Source of the DNA: Lichenostomus cassidix
Taxonomy: Eukaryota; Chordata; Aves; Passeriformes; Meliphagidae
Reading direction: 5' to 3'
DNA: 64,000 nt
Assembly (NCBI GenBank): GCA_008360975.2
Contig: VLJF02000033.1
Span: 3,534,001 to 3,598,000 of the forward strand
Numbering within the stretch: position 1 is the stretch's first letter; each line of letters opens with the position of its first letter. The translations under genes were made by a program, and so were the position numbers. The notes beneath the pieces are model-generated. The model was not told the DNA's origin and made no database searches. It saw nothing but the letters and a program-made list of their open reading frames with translations. Of this stretch, positions 32,047 through 51,638 are shown piece by piece.

Positions 32047-33824
32047 CTGGGGAAAAAAAAATGGGAATTTTTAGTGGGATTTGTCCCAAAAAAATTCTAG
32101 AGAAATCCTGGGAAAATTTGGAGTAAAAAATCCATTTTTCCCTGTTTTTTCCACCTCTTTTTTTCTTGATTTCTTTCCTATTTTTCCCCCAATATTCTCC
32201 ATTTTTTTTCACCATTTTTCCACCAATTTTCCCACTTTTTTCTTCATTTCTCCACCTATTTTTGCCATTTTTCCCACCATTTCTTCACCACTTTTCCACT
32301 GATTTTTCCCTGAATTTTCACTGATTTTTAACTTATTTTCCCATTTTTCCCCATTTCTCCCCATTCTCCCATTTTTTCCCCATTTCCCATTTTTCCCTAT
32401 TTTTTTCACCCTTTTTTCTTCATTTCTTCCCCATTTTCCCCCCAAACCCACTTTTTTTCCACCAATTTTCTTCATTTTTTCACCCATTTTTCCCATTTCT
32501 CCACCTATTTTCACCATTTTTCCACCCATTTTTCCCTTTTCTTCTCATTTCCCACTTTTCCCTATTTTCTCACCCCTTTCTTCCTTAATTTTTTCCCCAT
32601 TTCCACCCATTTTCCACCCAAACCTCTCATTTCTTCACTGATTTTCTTCATTTTTTCACCGCATTTTGCCATTTTTTCCCTGTTTTCCCCAATTTTTCCA
32701 ATTTTCCCTTAATTTCTTCCCCATTTCCCCATTTTTCTCCCCATTTCCCCCTTCTTTTCCCCATTTTTCCACCAATTTTCCCCATTTTTCCACCAACTTT
32801 TCCCATTTTTTCCCTTTTTTCATCATTTTTCCACCTAATTTCCCCATTTTTCTACCTATTTTCCCACCATTTTCCCCCATTTTTCCACCAATTTTCCCCA
32901 TTTTTCCACCAATTTTCCCCATTTTTCCACCTATTTTCCCCATTTTTCCACCTATTTTCTCCATTTTTTCCACCTATTTTCCCCATTTTTCTCTATTTCT
33001 CCCCATTTTTCCCTCATTTCCACCAATTTCTCCCCATTTTTTCTCTATTTCTCCCTCATTTTCTTCATTTTTTCCCCATTTCTCCACCAATTTTTGGGGG
33101 TTTTTCACCAATTTCCCCATTTTTTCCCCATTTTTTCATCAATTTTCCCCATTTTTTCACCTATTTTCTCTGTTTTTTCACCAATTTTCTTCATTTTTCC
33201 ACCTTTTTTCCCCATTTTTCCACCAATTTTCTCCATTTTTTCACCGATTTTCTCTATTTTTCCACCAATTTTCCCCATTTTTTCCCCATTTTTCCACCAC
33301 CTTCCCCATTTTTCTCTATTTTCCCCATTTTTTCCTCCTTTCCACCAATTTCTCCCCATTTTTTCTCCATTTCTCCCTCATTTTCTTCATTTTTTCCCCA
33401 TTTTTTCACCTATTTTCCCCATTTTTCCCCCATTTTCCCACCAATTTCCCCATTTTTCTCCATTTCTCCCTCATTTTCTTCCTTTTTTCCCCATTTTTCC
33501 ACCTTTTTTCCCCATTTTTTCCCCATTTCTCCACCAATTTTTGGGGGTTTTTCACCAATTTCCCCATTTTTCCACCTATTTTCCCCATTTTTTTCCCCAT
33601 TTTTCCACCTATTTTCTCCATTTTTCCCCATTTTTCCACTGATTTTCCCCATTTTCTCCCAATTTTCCCCCATTTCCTCTCTTTTAACTTCCTTTTCCAC
33701 CAATTTTCCTCATTTTTCCACCAATTTCCCCATTTTTTTCACCAATTTTCCCCATTTTTCCACCTATTTTCCCCATTTTTTCCCCCAAATTCTCATTTTT
33801 TCCCATTTTTTTTTGATTCCTCAC

Positions 33825-33902
33825 CTCTCCAGTGAGCAGATGGATGATCTCAAAGGCGTGTTTGACGATCCTGACTGTCATTCATTTCTTCCCATTGTTC
33901 CT
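33825..33902 (-). pseudogene. Partial copy of RPS5 exon 2, donor edge
   Basis: About 78 bp at the 3' end of the exon in gene orientation (roughly [19 protein letters not shown]) with the GAG|GTGAGG donor and a few substitutions. Confidence 0.9.
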
Positions 33903-35110
33903 TTTTCCTCATTTCCCCCCATTTTCCCCTTGATTTTCCTAATTTTCCCACCATTTTTCCCCATTTTTTCACTGATTTTCTCCATTTTTCCACCGATTTT
34001 TCCCATTTTTTCCAATTTTTCCACCTATTTTTGCCTTTTTTTCACCAGCTTTCCCTATTTTCTCCCCATTTTTTCTCCATTTCTCCCTATTTTCCCAATT
34101 TTTCCCCATTTTCCCACCGATTTTCTCCATTTTTCCACCTATTTTCTCCATTTTTCCACCCCTTTTTCCCATTTTTTCTTCATTTCTTCCCCATTTCCCA
34201 CCCAAAACCCACATTTTTCCACCAATTTTCTTCATTTTTTCCCCAATTTTCTCCATTTTTTCATTAATTTTCCCAATTTTTCCACCAATTTCTCCATTTT
34301 TCCACCCATTTTTGCCATTTTTTCACCGATTTTCTCCATTTTTTCACTTATTTTCCCCATTTTTCCACCTATTTTCCCCATTTTTCCACCTATTTTCCCC
34401 ATTTTTCCACCTATTTTCCCCATTTTTCCACCTATTTTCCCCATTTTTTCCTCATTTCCACCAATTTCTCCCCATTTTTTCTCCATTTCTCCCTCATTTT
34501 CTTCATTTTTTCCCCATTTTTCCACCTTTTTTCCCCATTTTTTCCCCATTTCTCCACCAATTTTTGGGGGTTTTTCACCAATTTCCCCATTTTTTCCCCA
34601 TTTTTCCACCCATTTTCTCCATTTTTCCACCTATTTTCCCAATTTTTCCACCAATTTTTCCCTTTTTCTCACATATTTTTCTTATTTTTTCCCATTTTTT
34701 CATCTATTTTCCCCATTTTCTCCCAATTTTCCCCCATTTCCTCTCTTTTAACTTCCTTTTCCACCAATTTTCCTCATTTTTCCAACAATTTTCCCCCTTT
34801 TTTCTTAATTTCTCCACCCATTTTTTCACCATTTTTTCCCTCATTTCTAATCCGTTTTTTCCCCATTTTTCCAATTTTTCCCCATTTTAACTTCATTTTT
34901 CAGCCTTTTTCCCCATTTTTTCACCAATTTTCCCCCCAAAATTCACATTTTTCAACTGATTTTCCTCATTTTTCACCAATTTTCCCCATTTTTTCCCCAT
35001 TTTCCCATCAATTTTCCACCTATTTTCTCCATTTTTTCACCTATTTTCCCATTTTTTCACCGATTTTTCCCATTTTTTCCCCATTTCCCCCCAAATTTTG
35101 TTATTCTCAC

Positions 35111-35187
35111 CTCTCCAGTGAGCAGATGGATGATCTCAAAGGCGTGTTTGACAACCTGACTGTCATTAATTTCTTCCCATTATTCCT
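35111..35187 (-). pseudogene. Partial copy of RPS5 exon 2, donor edge
   Basis: Same edge with substitutions (gacaacctgactgtcatt), donor GTGAG intact. Confidence 0.9.
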
Positions 35188-35729
35188 CCCATTTCTCCCC
35201 ATTTTTCCATTTTTCCCCATTTTTTCCTTGATTTTCCTCATTTTTCACCAATTTTCCCCATTTTTTTTAATTTTTCCACCAATTTTTCCCATTTTTTCAC
35301 CCATTTTCACCCCAAACCCCACATTTTTCCACCCATTTTCTTCATTTTTCCACCAATTTTTTCCCCATTTTCCCACCATTTTCCCCCATTTTTTCACCTA
35401 TTTTCCCCATTTTTCCACCAATTTCCCCATTTTTCTCTATTTCTCCCTCATTTTCTTCCTTTTTTCCCCATTTTTCCACCTTTTTTCCCCATTTCTCCAC
35501 CAATTTTTGGGGTTTTTTCACCTATTTTCCCCAATTTTTCCCCATTTTTCCCCCCTTTTTCCTCATTTTTTCCACCAATTTTCCCCTTTTTTTCCCCGTT
35601 TTTTCACCTATTTTCTCCATTTTTCCACCTATTTTCTCCATTTTTCCACCAATTTTCTCCATTTTTCCACCAATTTTCCCCATTTTTTCCCCCAAATTCT
35701 CATTTTTTCCCATTTTTTTGATTCCTCAC

Positions 35730-35805
35730 CTCTCCAGTGAGCAGAGGATGATCTCAAAGGCATGTTTACCATCCTGACTGTCATCAATTTCTTCCCGTTG
35801 TTCCT
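35730..35805 (-). pseudogene. Partial copy of RPS5 exon 2, donor edge, with 3-bp deletion
   Basis: Same edge with agcagaggatg in place of agcagatggatg and other substitutions. The donor is intact. Confidence 0.9.
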
Positions 35806-37150
35806 CCCATTTCTTCCCATTTTTTCACCATTTTTTCCCCATTTTTCCACCCATTTTTTCCCATTTTTTCACCATTTTTCCCTCATTTCTAATCCCGATT
35901 TTTCCCCATTTTTCCACCATTTTAACTTCATTTTTCAGCCTTTTTTCCCCATTTTTTCACTAATTTTCCCCCCAAAATTCACGTTTTCAACTGATTTTCC
36001 TCATTTTTCCACCAATTTTTCTCATTTTTTCACTGATTTTCTCCATTTTTCCACCAATTTTCCCCCATTTTCTCCCAATTTCCCCCATTTCCTTCCATTT
36101 TTTCCCTTTTAACTTCCTTTTCCACCTTTTCCCCCCATTTCCACCAATTTTCCCCCTTTTTCTTCATTTTTTCACTTATTTTCCCCATTTTTTCACTGAT
36201 TTTCCTCATTTTTTCCCCATTTTCCCACCCATTTTCTTCTAATTTTCCACCATTTTCCCATCATTTTTAATCCAGATTTTTTCCCCATTTTTCCCCCTAT
36301 TTTCTTAATTTTTTCACTTATTTCCACCAATTTTCCCTCCAAAACCCACATTTTTCCACCAAATTTCCCCATTTTTTCACTTATTTTCTCCATTTTTTCA
36401 CTTATTTTCTCCATTTTTTCACCAATTTTCTCCATTTTTTCACCTATTTTCTCCATTTTTTCATCAATTTTCTCCATTTTTCCACCTATTTTCCCCATTT
36501 TTCCACCAAATTTCCCCATTTTTCCACCTATTTTCCCCATTTTTCTCTATTTCTCTCCATTTTTTCCTCATTTTCACCAATTTCTCCCCATTTTTTCTCC
36601 ATTTCTCCCTCATTTTCTTCATTTTTTCCCCATTTCTCCACCAATTTTTGGGGGTTTTTCACCAATTTCCCCATTTTTTCACCTTTTTTTCCCCATTTTT
36701 TCCCCATTTTTCCACCTATTTTCCCCATTTTTCCACCAGTTTTCTCCGTTTTTTTCACCAATTTTCTTCATTTTTCCACCTTTTTTCCCCATTTTTCCAC
36801 CAATTTTCCTCATTTTTTTCACGGATTTTCCCTATTTTTCCACCAATTTTCCCCATTTTTTCCCCATTTTCCCACCTATTTTCCCCATTTTTCTCTATTT
36901 CTCCCCATTTTTTCCTCATTTCCACCAATTTCTCCCCATTTTTTCTCCATTTCTCCCTCATTTTCTTCATTTTTTCCCCATTTTTTCCCCATTTCTCCAC
37001 CAATTTTTGGGGTTTTTTCACCTATTTTCCCCATTTTTCCCCCATTTTTCCACCAATTTCCCCATTTTTTCCCCATTTTTCCCCCCTTTTTCCTCATTTT
37101 TTCCACCAATTTTCCACCTATTTTCTCCATTTTTCCACCCATTTTCTTCA

Positions 37151-42740
<5,590 letters not shown>

Positions 42741-43323
42741 CTGCAGGGAGATGTTGATCTGTTCCACCTCCCAAACTCATTTCCACTCTGGATTATATTT
42801 TCAATTTTTTCCCATTTTTATTCCCTTTTTTTCCCACTCTGGAGCTCCTTTTTCCCAGAATTTTCCCATTTTTTCCCAGCATTTTCCCATTTTTTCCCAT
42901 TTTTTCCCACTAAATTCCCTTTTTTCTCCCTATTTTCCCATTTTTTTCCCCATTTCTCCCCACTAAATTCCTTTTTTTCTCACTGTTTTCCTCTTTTTTC
43001 TCCTTTTTCCCACAATTTCCCCCTTTTTGCTCACTGAATTTCCTTTTTCTCACTTTTTTCCCCACTCTGGATCTCTTTTTTCCATAATTTTCCCCTTTTT
43101 TCTCCGAATTTTCCCCTTTTTCCCATTAAATTCCCTTTTTTCCCCCCTTTTTTCCCCCTCTGGATCTCTTTTTTCCAGAATTTTCCCCTTTTTTCCCCAA
43201 ATTTTCCCATTAAATTCCCTTTTTTCTTGCTATTTTCCTCTTTTCCCCCCTTTTTTCCCACTCTGGATCTCTTTTTTCTCAGAATTTTCCCAATTTTTCC
43301 CCCAAACTTCCCAAAATTCCCCA

Positions 43324-43374
43324 CCTGCAGGGAGATGTCGTTGATCTGCACATCATCAGTGCTCCACTTCCCAA
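43324..43374 (-). pseudogene. Partial copy of RPS5 exon 1, donor edge
   Basis: About 50 bp of the exon end (roughly [15 protein letters not shown]) with CAG|GTGGGG retained. It diverges at ttcccaaatttcc where the true exon reads ttcccgaacag. Confidence 0.9.
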
Positions 43375-43913
43375 ATTTCCTTTCTGGATTATATTTTCAT
43401 TTTTTTCCCATTTTTATTCCCTTTTTTTCCCACTCTGGAGCTCTTTTTTCCCAGAATTTTCCCATTTTTTCCCAGGATTTTCCCATTTTTTCCCACTAAA
43501 TTCCCTTTTTTTCTCCCTATTTTCCCATTTTTTTCCCCATTTCTCCCCACCAAATTCCTTTTTTTCTCACTGTTTTCCTCTTTTTTCCCCTTTTTCCCAC
43601 AATTTCTCCCTTTTTGCTCACTGAATTTCCTTTTTCTCACTTTTTTCCCCACTCTGGATCTCTTTTTTCCATAATTTTCCCCTTTTTTCCCCCAAATTTT
43701 CCCCTTTTTCCCATTAAATTCCCTTTTTTCCCCCCTTTTTTCCCCACTCTGGATCTCTTTTTTCCAGAATTTTCCCCTTTTTTCCCCAAATTTTCCCATT
43801 AAATTCCCTTTTTTCTTGCTATTTTCCTCTTTTCCCCCCTTTTTTCCCCACTCTGGATCTCTTTTTTCTCAGAATTTTCCCAATTTTTCCCCCAAACTTC
43901 CCAAAATTCCCCA

Positions 43914-43964
43914 CCTGCAGGGAGATGTCGTTGATCTGCACATCATCAGTGCTCCACTTCCCAA
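43914..43964 (-). pseudogene. Partial copy of RPS5 exon 1, donor edge
   Basis: Appears identical to the copy at 43324. A shorter, eroded third copy lies at about 42741-42775. Confidence 0.9.
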
Positions 43965-44462
43965 ATTTCCTTTCTGGATTATATTTTCATTTTTTTCCCA
44001 TTTTTATTCCCTTTTTTTCCCCACTCTGGAGCTCTTTTTTCCCAGAATTTTCCCATTTTTTCCCAGGATTTTCCCATTTTTTCCCACTAAATTCCCTTTT
44101 TTTCTCCCTATTTTCCCATTTTTTTCCCCATTTCTCCCCACCAAATTCCTTTTTTTCTCACTGTTTTCCTCTTTTTTCCCCTTTTTCCCACAATTTCTCC
44201 CTTTTTGCTCACTGAATTTCCTTTTTCTCACTTTTTTCCCCACTCTGGATCTCTTTTTTCCATAATTTTCCCCTTTTTTCCCCCAAATTTTCCCCTTTTT
44301 CCCATTAAATTCCCTTTTTTCCCCCCTTTTTTCCCCACTCTGGATCTCTTTTTTCCAGAATTTTCCCCTTTTTTCCCCAAATTTTCCCATTAAATTCCCT
44401 TTTTTCTTGCTGTTTTCCTCTTTTCCCCCCTTTTTTCCCCACTCTGGATCTCTTTTTTCTCA

Positions 44463-45762
<1,300 letters not shown>

Positions 45763-46262
45763 NNNNNNNNNNNNNNNNNNNNNNNNNNNNNNNNNNNNNN
45801 NNNNNNNNNNNNNNNNNNNNNNNNNNNNNNNNNNNNNNNNNNNNNNNNNNNNNNNNNNNNNNNNNNNNNNNNNNNNNNNNNNNNNNNNNNNNNNNNNNNN
45901 NNNNNNNNNNNNNNNNNNNNNNNNNNNNNNNNNNNNNNNNNNNNNNNNNNNNNNNNNNNNNNNNNNNNNNNNNNNNNNNNNNNNNNNNNNNNNNNNNNNN
46001 NNNNNNNNNNNNNNNNNNNNNNNNNNNNNNNNNNNNNNNNNNNNNNNNNNNNNNNNNNNNNNNNNNNNNNNNNNNNNNNNNNNNNNNNNNNNNNNNNNNN
46101 NNNNNNNNNNNNNNNNNNNNNNNNNNNNNNNNNNNNNNNNNNNNNNNNNNNNNNNNNNNNNNNNNNNNNNNNNNNNNNNNNNNNNNNNNNNNNNNNNNNN
46201 NNNNNNNNNNNNNNNNNNNNNNNNNNNNNNNNNNNNNNNNNNNNNNNNNNNNNNNNNNNNNN
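45763..46262. other. Assembly gap of exactly 500 N
   Basis: Exactly 500 N implies a placeholder of unknown true size. Gene content on both sides suggests it hides the RPS5 leader exon and promoter and the DMA signal-peptide and alpha1 exons. Confidence 0.95.
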
Positions 46263-46475
46263 AAAAAATCCCAAAAAATCCCCAAAAAATCCCAAAAATC
46301 CCCAAAAAATGTAAAAATAAAAAATTCCCAAAATTCAAAATTCCCCAAAATCCAAAAATTACCAAAATCCCCAAAATCCCAAAATCCAAAAATCGCCAAA
46401 ACTCAAAAACCCTAAAACCCTAAAAAAATCCCAAAAAATTCCCAAAATCCCCAAAATCCCAATTTTTCTCCCCAG

Positions 46476-46554
46476 CCCCGCCGGCAGTGTCCCTTTTGCC
46501 TCTTTTCCCGGCCAGGCTGGGCGAGCCGAACTCCCTGCTCTGCCTGGCGGAAAA
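46476..46554 (+). pseudogene. Partial copy of DMA alpha2 exon, acceptor edge (about 79 bp)
   Basis: It covers AVSLLPLFPARLGEPNSLLC and LAE in frame after ctccccag. It stops at gcggaaaa and falls into repeat. Confidence 0.9.
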
Positions 46555-46982
46555 ATTCACCCAAAATTCGGGGATTTCACCTCAGAAAAATTCCCTAAAA
46601 TTTCAAAAATTCAAAATTCGAAAATTTCCCAAAAATTCTGAAAAATTCCAAAAATTCGCCAAAATTGCCCCCAAAAAATTGAAAAAATTCCCAAAAAAAT
46701 CCCCAAAAAATCCCAAAAATCCCAAAAAAATGCAAAAAAATTCGCAAAAATTGCAAAAAATTCGCAAAAAATTCCCAAAAATCCCCAAAAATTCCCCAAA
46801 AAATTTGCAAAAAATTGCAAAAAATTCCCAAAAAATGTGCAAAAAATTCCCAAAAAATTCCAAAAAATTCGCAAAAAATCCCCAAAAATTCCCAAAAAAA
46901 TCCCCAAAAATCCCCAAAAAATCCCAAAAAAATCCCAAAAATTCCCAAAAAATCCCCAAAAATTCCCAATTTTTCTCCCCAG

Positions 46983-47180
46983 CCCCGCCGGCAGTGTCCC
47001 TTTTGCCTCTTTTCCCGGCCAGGCTGGGCGAGCCGAACTCCCTGCTCTGCCTGGCGGAAAACATTTTCCCTCCGGCTGTGGAGATTTCCTGGCTGCACTC
47101 GGCAATTCCGGAACCTTCCGGAACCCAAAGCACTCCTTTCCTTCCCCGACATCGACCCAAAGCAGGGAGATTCGCCTCGG
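46983..47180 (+). pseudogene. Long partial copy of DMA alpha2 exon, acceptor edge, with diverged 3' part
   Basis: The first roughly 140 bp match the true exon (FPPAVEISWLHSAIPEPSGT, A for D once). The last roughly 60 bp still align in frame but are diverged (QSTPFLPRHRPKAGRFAS against FRSPFIPRADLTFMRFS). There is no second cysteine and no donor. The open frame then runs into repeat. Confidence 0.88.
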
Positions 47181-47719
47181 CAAAATTCCCCAAAATTCAC
47201 CCAAAATTCACCCAAAATTCACCCAAAAATTCCATCAAAAATTCCCGAAAAATCCCCCAAAAATTCCCGAAAAAATCGAAAAAAATTGCCCAAAAATTCT
47301 CAAAAATTCCGGAAAAAATCCCCCAAAAATTCCCAAAAATTCCCCAAAAATTCGAAAAATTTCCCGAAAAATTCTGAAAAAATTCCCCAAAAATTGCAAA
47401 TTAAAAAATTCAAAAATTCCAAATTCAAAATCCTCAAAAAATTCCAAAAATTCAAAATTCCCCAAAATTTCCAAAATTAAAAATTGCAAAAATTTGCAAA
47501 ATTCCCCAAAAATTACCCAAAAAATCTCCAAAAATTTTAAAAAATCCCAAAATCCCCAAAATTTTCCAAAAATTCTCCAAAAATTCCGCAAAATCCCCAA
47601 AAAATTGCAAAATACAAAAATCCCAAAATTCGCAAAAATCCCAAAATTCCCAAAAATCCCCAAAAAAATCCCCAAAAATTCCCAAAAAATCCCCAAAAAA
47701 TCCCAATTTTTCTCCCCAG

Positions 47720-47917
47720 CCCCGCCGGCAGTGTCCCTTTTGCCTCTTTTCCCGGCCAGGCTGGGCGAGCCGAACTCCCTGCTCTGCCTGGCGGAAAACA
47801 TTTTCCCTCCGGCTGTGGAGATTTCCTGGCTGCACTCGGCAATTCCGGAACCTTCCGGAACCCAAAGCACTCCTTTCCTTCCCCGACATCGACCCAAAGC
47901 AGGGAGATTCGCCTCGG
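47720..47917 (+). pseudogene. Long partial copy of DMA alpha2 exon, identical to the copy at 46983
   Basis: By eye this 198-bp stretch is the same as the copy at 46983, including its diverged 3' part, and the flanking caaaattccccaaaattcac also matches. A recent unit duplication or gene conversion is likely. Confidence 0.88.
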
Positions 47918-48874
47918 CAAAATTCCCCAAAATTCACCCAAAATTCACCCAAAATTCACCCAAAAATTCCATCCAAAATTCCCGAAAAATTTCCCAAAAA
48001 ATTCCCAAAAAATCGAAAAAAATTTCTCAAAAATTCTCAAAAATTCCGGAAAAAATCCCCCAAAAAATCCCCAAAAATTCCCAAAAAATTCGAAAAATTT
48101 CCCGAAAAATTCTGAAAAAATTCCAAAAAAATTCGCCAAAAATTCCCAAAAATTCCCAAAATTGAAAAATTTCCCGAAAAATTCCCAAAAATTCCCAAAA
48201 AAATCCCAAAAAATTCCCAAAAATCCAAAAATCCAAAATCCCCAAAATTCCAAAAAATTCAAAAAAATTCCCCAAAAAATCCCCAAAAATTCCCAAAAAA
48301 TCCCCAAAAAATTCCCAAAAATCAAAAAATCCCCAAAAATTCCCAAAAATTCCAAAAAAAATTCCAAAAATTTGGAAAAAATTCACCAAAAATTCACCAA
48401 AAAATCCCAAAAAATTCCAAAAAATCCCCAAAAAATTCCAAAAATTTAAAAAAATTCCCAAAAATTTCCAAAAAATTCCCAAAAATTCTCCAAAAATCCA
48501 AAAAAATTCCCAAAAAATCCCAAAAAATTCCAAAAAATCCCAAAATTTCCAAAAAAAATTCCAAAAAAATCCCAAAAAATCCCAAAAAACCAAAAATTCC
48601 AAAAAAATCCCAAAAAATCCCAAAAATTCCCAAAAATTCCCAAAAATTCTCCAAAAATTGCAAAAATCAAAAAAATCCCCAAAAATTCCCAAAAAATTTC
48701 AAAAAAATCCCCAAAAATTCGCAAAAAACCACAAAAAATTCACAAAAAAATCCCCAAAAAATCCCAAAAAATCCCCAAAAAAACCCAAAAAAATCCCAAA
48801 AAATTCCCAAAAAAACCCAAAAAAATCCCCAAAAATTCCCAAAACTCCCAAAAACTCCCAATTTTTCTCCCCAG

Positions 48875-49156
48875 CCCCGCCGGCAGTGTCCCTTTTGCCT
48901 CTTTTCCCGGCCAGGCTGGGCGAGCCGAACTCCCTGCTCTGCCTGGCGGAAAACATTTTCCCTCCGGATGTGGAGATTTCCTGGCTGCACTCGGCAATTC
49001 CGGAACCTTCCGGAACCTTCCGCAGTCCTTTCATCCCTCGAGCCGATCTCACCTTCATGAGGTTTTCCAAAATTCCCATCATTCCCAAACTCGGAGAGGT
49101 TTATGGATGTGAAGTGAAATCGCACAGCTTGAATCGATCCGTGCTGGCTTTTTGGG
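48875..49156 (+). CDS. DMA: DMA alpha2 (Ig C1-set) exon
   Basis: The alpha chain of the MHC class II-like DM heterodimer releases CLIP and edits peptides on class II molecules in late endosomes. The exon encodes 93 full codons plus split codons at both ends (phase 1 introns). It shows a C1-set immunoglobulin pattern: Cys at about residue 22 (NSLLCLAE), Trp 14 residues later (VEISW), and Cys at about 78 (VYGCEVKS). The cysteine spacing is 56. The NIFPPDVEISWLHSAIPE segment aligns with the NLFPPMLTVNWQHHSVPVE segment of human DMA as I recall, and the end SVLAFW with the usual IAYW. An NRS sequon lies at about residue 86. The acceptor is CCCCAG and the donor GTGAGT. The upstream signal and alpha1 exons are not in the visible sequence. 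Confidence 0.92.
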
Positions 49157-51622
49157 GTGAGTTTGGGGGGTTTTGGGGGTTTTGGGGGTTTTGGGTTTTG
49201 GGATTTTTTAGGATTTTGGGGTTATTTGGGGATTTTGGGTTTGGCTATTGGGGATTTTGGGGATTATTTTGGGATTTTGGGTTGATTTTGGGGATTTTGT
49301 TCTTGGGATTTTGGGGTTTTTGAGGGGATTTTGGGGGTTTGGGGGTTGGGATTTTTGGGGATTTTGGGTTTTTGGGGATTTTGGGGATTGGGGTTGGGGG
49401 ATTTTGGGGATTTTGGGGGGTTAGATTTGGGATTTTTGGGGTTTATGGGGGTTTTGGGAATTTTGGGATTTTGGGGATTTTATTGGGGGTTTTGGGGATT
49501 TTGGGGTTTGGGGATTTTGAGATTTTGGGATTTTTGGGGTTGGGGGATTATTTTGGGATTTTCAGGGATTTTTTTGGACTTTATTGGGATTTTTTTTATT
49601 TTTTGGGGATTTTTTGGGGCTTTTTGGGGCTTTTTGGGGATTTTTGGGGTTTTGTTTTTATTTTTGTGGATTATTCGGGTTTTTTTTATTTTTGGGGATT
49701 TTTTTGCGAATTTTTTTTAAATTTTTGGGGGATTTTGAGAGGCATTTTTGGGAGTTTTTTGGGGGGGTTTTGGGATTTTTTTTTTTTTGGAGAATTTTTA
49801 GGGATTTTTTGGGATTTTTGGGAGTTTTTTTGGTATTTTTTGGGGATATTTTGTGATTTTTGGTGGATTTTTTTGTATTTTTTAGGATTTTAGGGGGATT
49901 TTTTTGTTGTTTTTTGGGGATTTTTGGGGTTATTTTTGGGCGATTTTTTCCAGAATTTTTTATTTTCGGGTTTCTTTTGGGATTTCTGGGAATTTGGGAA
50001 TTTTGGGATTTTGGGAAATTTGGGGAGGATTTCTGGGAATTTTCTGGGACTATTTTGGGAAATTTCTTTGGTATTTTTTCGGATTTTTTTCGGATTTTTG
50101 GGGTGATTTTTTGGCGATTTTTTCCGGGATTTTTTCTTTCGGGATTTCTTTGGGGATTTCTGGATTTCTGGGATTTGGGATTTTGGGAAATTTGGGGGAG
50201 ATTTCTGGGAATTTTCTGGGAATATTTTGGGACACTGTTGGGGTGAATTTTGGGATTTTTGGGGTGATTTTTGGGTGATTTTGGGGGATTTTTTGGGTTA
50301 TATTGGGGTGATTTTTTCCGAGAATTTTTCTTTTGGGATTTCTGTGTTTCTGGGATTTTGGGAATTTTGGGATTTCTGGGAATTTGGGGATTTTTGGGGA
50401 TTTTTGGGGAATTTTCTGGGAATATTTTGGGATTTTTTGGGGGATTTTTCCGGATTTTTTGCGGTGATTTTGGGCTATTTTTTGGGGGGATTTTTTCTTT
50501 TGGGATTTGGGAATTTTGGGAATTTTGGGGAGGATTTCTGGGAATATTTTGGGGGATTTTTTGTGGCTTTTTTGGGTATTTTTTCGGATTTTGGGGTAAT
50601 TTTGGGGGCGATTTTTTCCGGGATTTTTTCTTTCGGGATTTCTTTGGGGATTTCTGGGATTTTGGGAATTTTGGGATTTTGGGAAATTTGGGGAGGATTT
50701 CTGGGAATTTTCTGGGAATATTTTGGGGATTTTTTGTGGCTTTTTTTTGTATTTTTTCGGATTTTTTGGGGTGATTTTTGGGCGATTTTTTCCGGGATTT
50801 TTTCTTTCGGGATTTCTTTTGGGATTTCTGGATTTCTGGGAATTTGGGATTTTGGGAATTTTGGGAATTTTTGCGGGGAATTTCTGGGAATATTTAGGGA
50901 ATTTCTTGGGGGTTTTTTTCCTAATTTTTGAGATATTTTGGGGGATTTTTGGGGTGATTTATAGGCGATTTTTCCGGGATTTTTTCTTTTGGGATTTCTT
51001 TTGGGATTTCTGGGAATTTGGGATATTGGGAATTTTGGGAATATTTGGGGGGGATTTCTGGGAATTTTCTGCGACTATTTTGGGAAATTTTTTTGGTACT
51101 TTTGTCGATTTTTTGGGGATTTTTGGGGTCATTTTCTGGCGATTTTTTCTGGGATCTTTTCTTTCGGATTTCTTTTGGGATTTCTGGATTTCTGGGAATT
51201 TGGAATTTTGGGAATTTTGGGAATATTTGGTGGGAATTTCTGGGAATATTTAGGGAATTTCTTGGGGGTTTTTTTCCTAATTTTTGAGATATTTTGGGGG
51301 ATTTTTGGGGTGATTTTGGGATTATTTTGGGGGATTTTGGGCAATTTTTTCGGGAATTTCTGGGCGATTTTTTCTGGGATTTTTTCTTTCGGGATTTCTT
51401 TTGGGGATTTCGGGATTTCTGGGATTTGGGATTTTGGGAATTTTGGGGGGATTTCTGGGAATTTTCTGGGAATATTTTGGGACACTGTTGGGGTGAATTT
51501 GGGGATTTTTGGGATTATTTTTGGGGATTTTGGGAGTTATTTTTGGGGGATTTTTTCTGGGATTTTTTTGGGGTGAATTCTGGATTTTTGGGAATTCTGG
51601 GATTTGGGATTTTTCCCCGCAG

Positions 51623-51638
51623 TCCCTCCGGACACTAT
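51623..51638 (+). pseudogene. Short copy of DMA transmembrane-exon start
   Basis: CCCCGCAG is followed by tccctccggacac, the first 13 bases of the exon at 54188, then tattggggtgaat. Sister copies with an intact AG start at 51812, 51984, 52838 and 53714. The one at about 53543 has AA in place of the acceptor AG. Confidence 0.85.

Larger units (their letters stand above)
46263..48874 (+). repeat. DMA intron, acceptor-side array (C/A-rich) with three alpha2-exon copies
   Basis: The array is built on ccccaaaaattcccaaaaa. Copies of the start of the DMA alpha2 exon lie at 46476, 46983 and 47720, before the true exon at 48875. Each is preceded by the same ccc-aatttttctccccag acceptor. Confidence 0.88.

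Noticed and set aside
32666..33835. 389-residue frame of [10 protein letters not shown] repeats
   Set aside because: Low-complexity translation of ccatttttccacc units, with frames open in several phases.
46476..47917. Three extra alpha2-domain exons making a multi-domain DMA protein
   Set aside because: The copies lack donors and the second Ig cysteine, so they cannot be spliced in as domains. The copies at 46983 and 47720 also run into repeat without a splice site.
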